Source: Bdellovibrio sp.
GTDB taxonomy: Bacteria; Bdellovibrionota; Bacteriovoracia; Bacteriovoracales; Bacteriovoracaceae
Direction: 5' to 3'
DNA length: 64,000 nt
NCBI GenBank assembly: GCA_016187935.1
Contig: JACPIU010000017.1
Location: 90,455-154,454 of the forward strand
The notes under the pieces are model-generated. The model made no database searches. It saw only the letters and a list, made by a program, of their open reading frames with translations, and was not told the DNA's origin. The translations under genes were made by a program, and so were the position numbers. This document shows, piece by piece, positions 24,435-33,392 of the stretch (the first letter of the stretch is position 1; the number at the start of each line of letters is the position of its first letter).

Positions 24435-25112
24435 TTTTTGCGCCATCATTAGGAAACGATGAATAATCGAAAGACCATCGTTGCTGGCCTCTTCAATTTC
24501 CGCTCCAACGGGTGGAGGTGTGAGTGTTTCATAAAAGTCCCAGCTTGCTTCAGGATGGCCCTGAACTCCAAGATAGGGAAGATGTTTATGGCGAACTAAT
24601 TCATGGCTGCATTCGGAAGAAGAGCCAAGATTTTCAAAAGAATCTGGCAGATTTTTTACTTCATAGCGGTGACATTTAAAAATTCTCAAAACTTCTCCCT
24701 GCCTGAATCCCCATTGGTTTTGTAAAACAGAAAATTGGCGCGTCCCTTCGTATGATTTGCCATCTTTGGTTACTAAGTCGACAGTGCCCCCAAAATAATC
24801 GGCCATGAGCTGATGGCCGAAGCAAATTCCAAGGACGGGGATTTTTTCTTCCAGTTTTTCTTTGGCGAATCGGGCAAGGTCTGTCTGCCAATCAAATCGA
24901 TCACAAATATTTGAGGAACTTCCGAATAAGAGGTAGGCATCGGCCTTCTGGTTACGATGCAAAGACTGAACCCCATTGATCGGGATGAGATGATATTCCA
25001 TAGGAAGGTTAAAGGTTTGAACTAATTTGTTAAAACATTGATAAGCAGGGGAGGTGATGGCACAATCTACCACGCAAATTCGCATAGGCTTTTCAAAATG
25101 GAATTTTAACAT
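24420..25112 (-). CDS. Class I glutamine amidotransferase-like protein
   Basis: 230 residues, a stand-alone GATase1 domain like those related to GMP synthase. The nucleophile Cys lies in LGICFGHQLMADYFGG (near residue 94) and the His-Glu pair in GVQGHPE (near 184). Such proteins hydrolyse glutamine or glutamyl amides; gamma-glutamyl peptide or polyamine roles are known for relatives, so the exact substrate is open. GAGG lies eight bases before the ATG at 25112, whose codon overlaps the start of the divergent ogt gene. A second Met at 25085 is an alternative start. Confidence 0.85.
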   Translation of the reverse strand: MLKFHFEKPMRICVVDCAITSPAYQCFNKLVQTFNLPMEYHLIPINGVQSLHRNQKADAYLLFGSSSNICDRFDWQTDLARFAKEKLEEKIPVLGICFGHQLMADYFGGTVDLVTKDGKSYEGTRQFSVLQNQWGFRQGEVLRIFKCHRYEVKNLPDSFENLGSSSECSHELVRHKHLPYLGVQGHPEASWDFYETLTPPPVGAEIEEASNDGLSIIHRFLMMAQKLLSV

Positions 25113-25644
25113 GCTACAAACCTCAAAATTCTACCAAACTTTTACGACTCCTCTTGGTATCATGGAAGTCTGCGCCGATCAAGCGCATCTGCTGCAAGTT
25201 AATTTAGTTTTACCGGGAAATAAAGGCCAAGCTATTTGTGAAAATAAAGTAACAAGAGAAGCCGTTCGACAGCTCCGCGAATACTTTGCCGGCAAACGAA
25301 AATCTTTTGATTTGCCATTGCATTTTCACGGAACAAACTTTCAGGAAAAAGTTTGGCACGCCTTAAGCCAAATACCCTATGGTGAATCTCGTTCTTACGG
25401 GGAAATGGCCATCTCAATCAAGCATCCCAAGGCCTATCGCGCGGTGGGAATGGCCAATCATCGCAATCCTTTTATGATTATCATTCCCTGCCATCGTGTG
25501 ATCGGTGCAGCTAAACAACTGGTTGGTTTTGCTCCCGGTCTTCAGTATCAGAAGTGGCTGCTAGATTTTGAAGCAGGGCTTGGGCCCGCTCGACTGCCGG
25601 TGGATGTGAATAATAAAAAGCTGAATAAGCGGGATCGGGAGTGA
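25111..25644 (+). CDS. ogt: Methylated-DNA--[protein]-cysteine S-methyltransferase
   Basis: 177 residues from ATG 25111. It removes methyl groups from O6-methylguanine in a single-use reaction onto its own Cys. Seen: FQEKVWHALSQIPYGESRSYGE, the HTH-like RAVGMANHRNPF and the active site IPCHRVIG near residue 125. Family members usually end soon after the KWLLDFE segment; here about 20 extra charged residues follow. The last 134 bases lie antisense to the end of the M48 protease gene. The longer frame from 25054 would run inside the divergent gene and is not favoured. Confidence 0.93.
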   Translation: MLQTSKFYQTFTTPLGIMEVCADQAHLLQVNLVLPGNKGQAICENKVTREAVRQLREYFAGKRKSFDLPLHFHGTNFQEKVWHALSQIPYGESRSYGEMAISIKHPKAYRAVGMANHRNPFMIIIPCHRVIGAAKQLVGFAPGLQYQKWLLDFEAGLGPARLPVDVNNKKLNKRDRE

Positions 25645-26836
25645 GAGTACTGGCATTTTCGCGATAGAGTTTGATCAAACCATTCACTAAATCCTGGGGA
25701 TCAGCATATGTGGCCGCAAATTTATCAGCTTCGTATTCATGTCTGCGCGAAATAAGATTGCTTAGGGGCATGAAAAAGAAAGTGTAGATGGGTGCGACCA
25801 GGGTAAATAGGAGTAATGTTCCTCCCAGAGTAATAGTTTTTACACCGTGTGCGATAAAGAAAGTTGGCGATTCGGCCAATAGGCCCAGCAGGTAAAAACC
25901 GATAAAAGTACTGAATAGGGTGATGATTAAACCCTTGATGAGATGGTGCTTTTTATAATGACCAATTTCGTGCGCCAAAATGGCCCGTATTTCCATGGGG
26001 GTGAGGGTTTTTAAAAGAGTGTCAAAAAAAACAATGCGCCTGGCCTTCCCGAAACCGGTGAAGTAGGCGTTGCCATGGGCGGTTCTTTTGGAAGCATCCA
26101 TCACAAAAAGCCCGTTAAAGGGAAGCTCGGTCTTTTTCAGTACATCTTCAATTTGCTCCTTTGTTTCACCTTCTTCCAGAGGAGTGAATTTGTTAAAAAG
26201 AGGAGCAATGAGAGTTGGATAGGCCCAAATCATAAGAATTTGAAAAAAGGTGGTGCAAATAAATCCGATCCACCACCAACTTCCAACAAAAGTCATCATG
26301 ATCCATAGTAATAAGCTGGCAAACGGGAGACCAATGATGATGCTAACGACAACGCCTTTAACAATATCAATGATAAATATTTTTGGTGTCGTTCGATTAA
26401 ATCCAAACTTTGCTTCAATGACAAAAGTGTAATAGGCCGATTCGGGAAGGCCTAAAATCAATTCAACAAAGGAAAATAAAGCAAACAGACACAATCCTTC
26501 AAGGATAGGGGAAGTCAAGCTAGGAAAGGCCAGGTTGATTTGACTTGCCCATTGGGTGAAGAGTTCTATTCCACCACCCAGTGTCCATGCCAGAAGCACA
26601 ATGAGGTGAACTGTGCGAAAAACTTTTCCTGTTTTTATTTTTTCCATGGAATAGGTCACCGCCTTTTGATGATCCTCTAAACTGATGCCACCACTTTGAT
26701 CAAAAGGGGGCGGAACCTGTTTGCGGTGGACCCAGATGTAGCGCTGATGGCGCAAATCCAAATAGGCCTGGAGAAGAGTTCGAGTAAAAAGAAAGGCGAG
26801 AAAAATTTTTGTGGCCCAAATAACGTTAAGTTCCAT
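25511..26836 (-). CDS. M48 family membrane metalloprotease, Ste24/CAAX protease type
   Basis: 441 residues, about seven transmembrane helices. The zinc site is HEIGHYKKHH near residue 290, with the third ligand in HEYEADKFA near 366, and the family ending YSHPPAVERAQ. The N-terminal region (ESAYYTFVIEAKFGFNRTTP) is diagnostic for Ste24-type enzymes rather than HtpX. It is likely an inner-membrane protease for membrane protein quality control. The C-terminal tail is encoded opposite the ogt 3' end. Confidence 0.92.
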   Translation of the reverse strand: MELNVIWATKIFLAFLFTRTLLQAYLDLRHQRYIWVHRKQVPPPFDQSGGISLEDHQKAVTYSMEKIKTGKVFRTVHLIVLLAWTLGGGIELFTQWASQINLAFPSLTSPILEGLCLFALFSFVELILGLPESAYYTFVIEAKFGFNRTTPKIFIIDIVKGVVVSIIIGLPFASLLLWIMMTFVGSWWWIGFICTTFFQILMIWAYPTLIAPLFNKFTPLEEGETKEQIEDVLKKTELPFNGLFVMDASKRTAHGNAYFTGFGKARRIVFFDTLLKTLTPMEIRAILAHEIGHYKKHHLIKGLIITLFSTFIGFYLLGLLAESPTFFIAHGVKTITLGGTLLLFTLVAPIYTFFFMPLSNLISRRHEYEADKFAATYADPQDLVNGLIKLYRENASTLTPDPAYSAFYYSHPPAVERAQALLQNLAATSDTEDREQNQPVV

Positions 26837-26942
26837 CTGCCCTCCTAGGCAACCGACTTGAAAGAAAGATCAATGTTAGACCCTTTTGCTAGTGATATTC
26901 AATGACTTTGCCAAGGACAGTGCACTGATGTAATTTATAACA

Positions 26943-27623
26943 ATGGTTAAAAGAATGAAGTTAGATCAGATACCAACGCTTGAGCAAATTTATGCTGCCT
27001 ATCCCAATACACTAGCGCTGTTGTTTGATATGGATGGCACTCTTTTTGATTCAGAAGGGCAGCATGCGGTGGCCTTACATCACACCTTTAAAGCTATTGC
27101 GTTAGGTGAGATTCTCAAATTATCACCGATAGAAATTAGAAAGCAGTATATCGGAATGCCTGATCCCCATGTCTTCGATGAGTTGGTAAGAAATAATTGG
27201 CTGAAGAGCAATATTTCTTTGGATCATTTTTTAGATTTAAAGAAGTCTTTTTTGCACAAGACCGTGAATGAATTGGGGCCCAAAGATCTCATTGTTGCAC
27301 CTATGGAAATTCTTTTGGGGCAAGTTAAAAAAGCCGTTCAGACCGGGGCCCTCAAGGTCGGCTTGGTTTCGGCCAGCGAGAGACATACTATTCATTCTTA
27401 CTTGAAACAGGCCGAGTTGAGTGACTTTTTCCAAGTGACTATTTCCCGTGATGATTGTCTGCGCTCCAAACCTGATCCTATGCCCTATGTTCAGGCAATG
27501 CAGGCCCTGGGGGTGCGTCCCAATGAAACATTGATCATGGAGGATTCACCGACAGGATTGAAGTCGGCCCGTGCTACGGGTGCGCATATGATTCACGCAG
27601 GATGGTTTAGCAATCACTCATAG
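26943..27623 (+). CDS. HAD-superfamily phosphatase, phosphoglycolate/beta-phosphoglucomutase-like
   Basis: 226 residues. All HAD motifs are present: I LLFDMDGTLFDSEG (nucleophile Asp near residue 30), II Ser in GLVSASERH, III Lys in RSKPDPMPY, IV acidic pair in IMEDSPTGLKSAR. The helical cap inserted after motif I makes it a subclass IA enzyme. The substrate is probably a small phosphorylated sugar or related metabolite, not determinable here. A divergent region of about 106 bases separates it from the M48 gene. Its 3' end overlaps the next gene by ten bases. Confidence 0.88.
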   Translation: MVKRMKLDQIPTLEQIYAAYPNTLALLFDMDGTLFDSEGQHAVALHHTFKAIALGEILKLSPIEIRKQYIGMPDPHVFDELVRNNWLKSNISLDHFLDLKKSFLHKTVNELGPKDLIVAPMEILLGQVKKAVQTGALKVGLVSASERHTIHSYLKQAELSDFFQVTISRDDCLRSKPDPMPYVQAMQALGVRPNETLIMEDSPTGLKSARATGAHMIHAGWFSNHS

Positions 27624-28282
27624 ACGCGGAAGTGATCAAGATATTCTGTGATAGAATTCACGATTTGCATAAAATGTTTGCGCGAGAGAATGCGAGTCGG
27701 GCGATAGGTTCTATTAAATTGCAAGTCATTGAGTCGAACCAAGAGGCGCTCTTGCTGAATTTGTCGATGGCCGTATGAGCTGAGAGTGTAGACCAGAGCG
27801 AGAGGGAATTTGGCCAAATCCAGTGTGAACCCCACCACGCCACCGGCGATAGCTCCCGGAAGACCGCCATAAAATCCTCCCCCAAGGAAACCATAAAGAG
27901 TGAGAATGGCCAGGGGGCCAACACGATACTTAGGATTATACGCGCCACCAAGATGGGCCAGGAAATCGGCAAAATAGACTTTTTCGAATTGGCCTAGGAC
28001 GATTTCCGTTTTTTTAGCGTTGGCGTCACTTCGCTCGATCACTTGAAAGACAGGGCAACTAGAGAGCAGCGAGGATTGAGCATTATCACGATCAGCACAA
28101 CGAAGGATGATTACTTTAGCATCATTGCGTTTTAGCAGTTTATCGTGGTGAATGAGTGGGACTTCAACTTGATCGAGGGGTTTACGGTAAGATTTGGCAT
28201 GTGCATTTGTTCCTCCTAAAATCATGAATAATGATGTCAGTAGGATAAAGACCAAGGATAATCGCCGTAAATTTGTACTCAT
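27614..28282 (-). CDS. Exported protein with glycine-rich helix, unknown function
   Basis: 222 residues from the ATG at 28282, which has AGGAAG close upstream; a longer frame to 28315 lacks a site. The signal peptide ends TNAHA|K. Near residues 125-160 a Gly/Ala-rich hydrophobic segment (GFLGGGFYGGLPGAIAGG) looks like a glycine-zipper membrane helix. The two Cys in RCADRD...SSCPVF may pair. No family recognised. Confidence 0.65.
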   Translation of the reverse strand: MSTNLRRLSLVFILLTSLFMILGGTNAHAKSYRKPLDQVEVPLIHHDKLLKRNDAKVIILRCADRDNAQSSLLSSCPVFQVIERSDANAKKTEIVLGQFEKVYFADFLAHLGGAYNPKYRVGPLAILTLYGFLGGGFYGGLPGAIAGGVVGFTLDLAKFPLALVYTLSSYGHRQIQQERLLVRLNDLQFNRTYRPTRILSRKHFMQIVNSITEYLDHFRVYE

Positions 28283-28379
28283 ACGCTTCCTTTTAATTAG
28301 ACCATTCTTGACCATCTACCAAAGGAATCAGTGGGTTGAAAAGGGGTGTGAAATTATTATCTTAATCAAATACAGTCTA

Positions 28380-29291
28380 TTACCGTGAAATTGTGTTCGA
28401 AGGGACTTCTTTATCCTTTAACAGGGCACAGGCGGACTGGTCAGAATGCAGACAACGGATGGCCAGGATATCAATTTGAGAAGGATGATTGGAACTGGTG
28501 AGTGGGACATCTTGATCAGTTTTAGATTGGAGAGTGACATAACGATTAAGGCTGAAAGCTCCACGCGGATAATGCATCACCGACTTATAATCGTAGTCCC
28601 CAAAATCAAGAGAGTCGTTCCCGACTATCATAAAATTGTGGCGATGTTTTTCCTCTATGTTACACCACTTAACATCGACAAATTTATCTCTATCGTGGCG
28701 AGCTTGCTCATGCCAAAGGCCTAGGGCGTGACCAATTTCGTGAACGACGGCACCTTGATCACAATTTTTGGCCAAACCAATTTCCTGTCGGCCTCCCGAC
28801 ATGCCAACGTATGACCAGCAGCCATCAGCTGTAACAAACTCAATATAATTGTCAGCATTATCAACTTCGATGAATTGGATTAGACCTCCCAGTGCCTTAC
28901 GCCATTCACTAATCGCATCGTTAACCCGGTCTTTCTTGGCAAGATCGGCATGAATTTTGTAGTTTACAATGTTGTCTTTCCATTTACGGCCAAGAACACC
29001 TACCGCCTTGTGTTTAAATTCTTCCTTCGTGCCTAAAGCTATGTCACCTTCGGCCAGGGCCATCCCATACTGGATTTTATAATAAACTTGCAATGGGATT
29101 GCCGAGCGTTCCATCTCCATAGTGGCCAATTGATATCCGAATTTCACGGCGCTGTTCGATCCTACGCCTTCTTCTTCGATGACTTGGCCGGGAGCGCACT
29201 GGGAGTGATCACGGTTATCGGGCAAGCAGCCGCTTAAGCCGATCATAGACATAAGAGATATAAGAGATAAGATGCCTAGGCCAATTTGCAT
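28380..29291 (-). CDS. Astacin-like (M12A) zinc metalloprotease lipoprotein
   Basis: 303 residues with lipobox GLSGC. The zinc site HEIGHALGLWHEQARHDRD (near residue 184) fits the astacin consensus HExxHxxGxxHExxRxDRD exactly. The Met-turn SVMHYP near residue 239 supplies the family Tyr. The WRKALGG...IEFV segment fits the N-terminal half of the catalytic domain, and the prodomain-like stretch before it may keep the enzyme latent. Astacins are secreted endopeptidases, common in animals and patchy in bacteria. Lipid anchoring suggests display on the cell envelope; degradation of foreign or prey protein is a possible role. Confidence 0.92.
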   Translation of the reverse strand: MQIGLGILSLISLMSMIGLSGCLPDNRDHSQCAPGQVIEEEGVGSNSAVKFGYQLATMEMERSAIPLQVYYKIQYGMALAEGDIALGTKEEFKHKAVGVLGRKWKDNIVNYKIHADLAKKDRVNDAISEWRKALGGLIQFIEVDNADNYIEFVTADGCWSYVGMSGGRQEIGLAKNCDQGAVVHEIGHALGLWHEQARHDRDKFVDVKWCNIEEKHRHNFMIVGNDSLDFGDYDYKSVMHYPRGAFSLNRYVTLQSKTDQDVPLTSSNHPSQIDILAIRCLHSDQSACALLKDKEVPSNTISR

Positions 29292-29386
29292 TTAAGATCC
29301 TCAAGAAAGGTAGTCTGCCTCTAAACTGAATTGGAGTCAATTCAAGAGTAAAATCTACCGGAAGAGGATAAATGTGACACTCATCT

Positions 29387-30241
29387 CTATTTCTTGCTCG
29401 CCAGGTCACGCACGACTTGTTCTAAATACAGATTTTCGGGGTAATCCGATTTAAGTAAATTTTTTAAGGCGCTAAAATCTTTTTCATCTATTTTGCTGCC
29501 GGCCTTGATTCCCAGGAGTACACCACAGAGTTTCATTGAGTATGAGGTCTCATGGGATTCAGGGAACTTGTCATAACTTTTTTGGCAGTAAAGAGACTCA
29601 CGCGATTTTTTTGCACCTGTGTAGATGACATCGGCCAGGATTTGTTTATTAACATCACTGCGACTAAAATCCGCTCCTTCAATTAATTTGAAGGCCTCTT
29701 CGTAATTTTTATTCATGAGGTATTGTTTGAGGTCATGGGAGTAAACCATTTGGTTGTTGTGGGGTCTTTGAATGTTCTCTCTTTCCCTTTCAGTCAGGGC
29801 CACCTTCGATGGTTTTTGGGATATCTGTAATTTAAAAATAGTCATGCGTTCTTGTGTCTGCTGATTGCTGAAAGAAGGATTGGCCTTAAGATAAGCTTCT
29901 GCATCGTTGTAAAATTTTTTCGCATCCTTAACATCATCTCCTTGCAGATACATTTCTATGATGGGGAAATAGGCCACAAGTCTGTTTTCAATATCTTTGC
30001 GCTGGAGTGCTTTTTTATAGAGTACTTTGGCGATGCTATTTTGATGGAGCATGTAGGCCTGTTCAGCAGCGTTGAGATAGTATGTCGTGATTTGAGCAGG
30101 GCTTTTACCTTCTTTTTTAAGCCAGGCCAAGAGTTGCGATTCCGATTTGGTGACAAAAGCATTGATCTCCTTCTCAGAAAATTGGGTGGCATGTAAAATT
30201 GTGGAAGAAACTAATAAGCTAATCAGGATTAAATATTTCAT
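29387..30241 (-). CDS. Exported helical repeat protein, unknown function
   Basis: 284 residues from ATG 30241, with GGAGG seven bases upstream. The signal peptide ends ILHA|T. The remainder is helical with TPR-like spacing (ITTYYLNAAEQAYML, NSIAKVLYKKALQ, DAKKFYNDAEAYLK, YEEAFKLIEGADF). Two Cys in LYCQKSYDKF and MKLCG may pair. Its start codon overlaps the stop of the upstream lipoprotein gene, so the two are co-expressed. Confidence 0.7.
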   Translation of the reverse strand: MKYLILISLLVSSTILHATQFSEKEINAFVTKSESQLLAWLKKEGKSPAQITTYYLNAAEQAYMLHQNSIAKVLYKKALQRKDIENRLVAYFPIIEMYLQGDDVKDAKKFYNDAEAYLKANPSFSNQQTQERMTIFKLQISQKPSKVALTERERENIQRPHNNQMVYSHDLKQYLMNKNYEEAFKLIEGADFSRSDVNKQILADVIYTGAKKSRESLYCQKSYDKFPESHETSYSMKLCGVLLGIKAGSKIDEKDFSALKNLLKSDYPENLYLEQVVRDLASKK

Positions 30242-31884
30242 GGCGTGCCTCCACAATCCTCTACATTGAATTTACCACGATTAATGGTACGACAATATTC
30301 GACCATTCTCGTGGTCATCAACCCTTGGTAACGGTCAGATGATGGCTGTATTCCCACTTTACCAAGTACCCGTGGGACAAAACCTGGGCTATTATAGGCC
30401 ATACCGGCACGCTGTCCGCCACTTCCTTTGGCGGGAATAGTCATATAATTTACACAATTATTACTTGTATTGTTTCGGTAACTTTCACCATGGTTGGGAT
30501 CGGCAATACAGACTCGCACATCACCATTTGATTGAGGTGAAAGCGCATAGGCTTCGACTGAATGGTAGAATGATGAGTTACCCGAACCTGTTCCCAGCGC
30601 CGGATTAGTGGAGCCTTTAAACTCCAAGGAGACACTCTGCCAAGGACCACTTCCGTTCCAGGGACCTGTACCTGAACCCGGATAGGTGGGAAGTCGTTCT
30701 TCGAGTCCTTCAAGCAAGGTATCGGATTCGGAGGTGGTCATCGGTTGATAAGAGCGAGTCGGCCAATCATTGCTACGAAAAGGAGGGGCATTAGGGGCAT
30801 ATCGGTCATCTAAACCATTCATATGCTGCCAATCAATGGCCGCATATCGGCCCATAATTCCTTGATAGGCCGGAAATTCACTTAAAGAAAAGAGGTCAGC
30901 ATATCCGGGAATGACCGCCGGAAAACCCTGGCATACCCGCTCCACTTTCTTTTTCATATAGTTTACGTAATCAACTGTCCCTGGAACAGGGATAGTTCCA
31001 TAGGGTGCGTTGGTAGTTGGATCAATATCAGTATCCTGGGCATTGAAGGCCGGGATATTGGTGGCGGTAGGCTGGGCAAAATGGACGCGTACTCGTCCTA
31101 CGCCAAGGGGAGGGGTATAGTCATCACCGTCACTTGGGGCACCTGTGGCGGAGTCGCTGAGAGCGGCTGCTCCTGTTTTCGTCATAAAATAATTATCGAT
31201 ATCAGGGGCCTTGCGTCTGAGTTCATTAAGATTGGCAGCACCTAAGAAGTTTGGTTCTTGGCCCTCCATCATGCGATCAATTTCACGTTTGATATAAGCG
31301 ACATATTCGCCGCCAGGGGAGAATTTTCTTCGTTGGAGTTGCATGCCGGTACAAAATCCATTCTTATTTGGGTAAGTATCAAAGGGGGCACCACTACCGA
31401 CATAGTTTCCATAGGCCAGTTGATTTCCTGCTGTTGGCATTATTTGAGAAGCCTGGCTTCTGAAGATGCCATGATCATTAGGGCAAATTTCAGAACAGTT
31501 GCAAATATTAGGTAAACATAATTCACCCATGGGAACGCACTGACACCCAGGACCGCCCAAGCTTTCACGATAACGCTGTGATTTGCTCATAAACTCCTGC
31601 GCTAGTTGAGTGGCGGAAAATCCGGCATTGGGGCGAATGCAAGGTCCTGCTGGGTAAGGTTCACGCGCAGAACTGACAGGAGCATTGGTCACTCGATCTC
31701 GCCAGCGAGACATAGCACCATTGTAGACTGCCTGGGTTCCCTCCATGGCCTCGACCGTGTCTGTGGTTGAATAGGGAATGTTTGTTTCTGGGTTGATGCC
31801 GCTCAGACTTGGGAGATTCTGACTGTTACATGAAAGAATGGTGATGCATACAAGTGCAAACGCAAAAATAAAAATTTGTTTCAT
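30238..31884 (-). CDS. Large Cys-rich lipoprotein of unknown function
   Basis: 548 residues from ATG 31884 with GTGAGGG just upstream; lipobox ITILSC. Near residues 110-145 a Cys cluster (GPGCQCVPMGELCLP then CNCSEICP) suggests disulfides or a metal. The rest is rich in Pro, Gly, Asn and aromatic residues, as in secreted surface proteins, with GSGTGPWNGSGPW repeats. The C-terminus again has Cys pairs. I recognise no family; the co-transcribed helical protein downstream may be a partner. Confidence 0.7.
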   Translation of the reverse strand: MKQIFIFAFALVCITILSCNSQNLPSLSGINPETNIPYSTTDTVEAMEGTQAVYNGAMSRWRDRVTNAPVSSAREPYPAGPCIRPNAGFSATQLAQEFMSKSQRYRESLGGPGCQCVPMGELCLPNICNCSEICPNDHGIFRSQASQIMPTAGNQLAYGNYVGSGAPFDTYPNKNGFCTGMQLQRRKFSPGGEYVAYIKREIDRMMEGQEPNFLGAANLNELRRKAPDIDNYFMTKTGAAALSDSATGAPSDGDDYTPPLGVGRVRVHFAQPTATNIPAFNAQDTDIDPTTNAPYGTIPVPGTVDYVNYMKKKVERVCQGFPAVIPGYADLFSLSEFPAYQGIMGRYAAIDWQHMNGLDDRYAPNAPPFRSNDWPTRSYQPMTTSESDTLLEGLEERLPTYPGSGTGPWNGSGPWQSVSLEFKGSTNPALGTGSGNSSFYHSVEAYALSPQSNGDVRVCIADPNHGESYRNNTSNNCVNYMTIPAKGSGGQRAGMAYNSPGFVPRVLGKVGIQPSSDRYQGLMTTRMVEYCRTINRGKFNVEDCGGTP

Positions 31885-31978
31885 ACCCTCACCTTGATTA
31901 ATGAACGGCAATTCCCCAGATACTTTTCGGCATCGTAAAGGCAATTGTTAAAAAAGGGAAAAAGGCTAATGAAATCAG

Positions 31979-33334
31979 CTATATAGACTGACTAAATCGG
32001 GGACCTGTCGTGCCCACTTGACGCTCGCGTAAATGATGATCAAAGAGCGCTGCTATGTTGCGCATGAAAGGTCGCCCTTTATCAGTTAAAATCATCTGAT
32101 CACCAGAAAATTGAAGCAGACCATCCTTGATAAATTCCTGCAAATCCTCTTTGAGGAGAGTTTGGATATCGTTCTTTTGACTGTCCGATAATATCACATC
32201 TCCGTGGCACATAAGATCTTGAATCAGGGCCTCAGCTTCCTTGTCTTGAGATGATAGGACATGACCGACGGTATGGGGGAGATTTCCTTGCAAGCATGTG
32301 GCCTCATAGATTTTTACATCCTTTTCATTTTGCACATAGGCAACTGGACTGGCAGATATAGAGGAAGCTCCAAGGCCAATTAAAATATTGGATTTTTGTA
32401 CCGTGTATCCCATAAAAGAACGCTTTAAACGTCGTTCTGAAAAGGCCTGACTTAAAGGGGAGCCAGGTCGAGCAAAATGGTCCATTCCAATGTCAATATA
32501 GGAAGAAGCATTCAAGATGGATCGCGCCAGCATGAAAAGTCTGAATTTGTCCACACCTCTTGGAAGCAATTGCTCTTTGATCAGAAGTTGATTTTTCAAC
32601 TTACCAGGGAGATGCGCGTAGCTATAGAAGGCGATATGATCCGGTCCCAAGGAAAGAACTTTGTCAAAAGTATCTTTAATCGTTGCTTCAGTTTGTGCTG
32701 GAAGCCCATAGATGAGATCGAAATTAATGGACTCAAAATTTGAGGCCCTCAGAGTTTTAAACAGGGCCTCAATCAAAGAAAAGGGTTGTATTCTTTTGAT
32801 TTCGCTTTGAACACGAGCATCGAAATCTTGAATGCCCAATGAGACTCGTGAAAGATCTAATTTTTTGAAGATGGCAAGATGTTCTTCTTTGATGGTACGT
32901 GGATCAATTTCTACAGCGCCGATAAAATGAGGACTCTTGCCTCCTTGGGTCAAGTGATTGATTAATTTTTCAAAATTGTCTGATGATAGAAAATTGGGAG
33001 TACCGCCACCAAAGTGAATGGAATTAACACAAGGAAATTGTCCGTTAAACGGGCCTTGAATTTTGGCAGACCATTCTTTTATTAACGCTTCGACGTAAGA
33101 ATCTTGGCGCGATAAGTTTTTAGTGATGACGCGATGGCAACCGCAATAACTGCACAGTTCTTGGCAAAATGGAATGTGCACGTATAAATCGACTCCGCGT
33201 TTTGGATCATAGTGTTCTGTTATTCCTTGAGACCAAGCTGCAGCACTTGGGGCACCGGTCCAAAAAGGCACTGGGGGGTAACTTGTGTACCGGGGAATAG
33301 GTCGATCATATTTAGCAATAAGACTGAGGTCCAT
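31979..33334 (-). CDS. hemN: Oxygen-independent coproporphyrinogen III oxidase (radical SAM)
   Basis: 451 residues, the usual HemN length. It decarboxylates coproporphyrinogen III to protoporphyrinogen IX in heme synthesis without oxygen. The radical SAM cluster motif is CQELCSYCGCH (about residues 57-66), with the extra HemN Cys directly after the third ligand, preceded by DLYVHIPF. FGGGTPNFL, VEIDPRT, RVSLGIQDF and NFDLIYGLP are all typical. N-terminal RPIPRYTSYPP is the HemN-specific segment that separates it from HemW-like proteins. The C-terminal HemN domain is complete. Confidence 0.95.
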   Translation of the reverse strand: MDLSLIAKYDRPIPRYTSYPPVPFWTGAPSAAAWSQGITEHYDPKRGVDLYVHIPFCQELCSYCGCHRVITKNLSRQDSYVEALIKEWSAKIQGPFNGQFPCVNSIHFGGGTPNFLSSDNFEKLINHLTQGGKSPHFIGAVEIDPRTIKEEHLAIFKKLDLSRVSLGIQDFDARVQSEIKRIQPFSLIEALFKTLRASNFESINFDLIYGLPAQTEATIKDTFDKVLSLGPDHIAFYSYAHLPGKLKNQLLIKEQLLPRGVDKFRLFMLARSILNASSYIDIGMDHFARPGSPLSQAFSERRLKRSFMGYTVQKSNILIGLGASSISASPVAYVQNEKDVKIYEATCLQGNLPHTVGHVLSSQDKEAEALIQDLMCHGDVILSDSQKNDIQTLLKEDLQEFIKDGLLQFSGDQMILTDKGRPFMRNIAALFDHHLRERQVGTTGPRFSQSI

Positions 33335-33392
33335 GGCCCATAATAGACGAAATTTATGTTTTCGTTAACTGATTATTGTATGGACAACAAAT

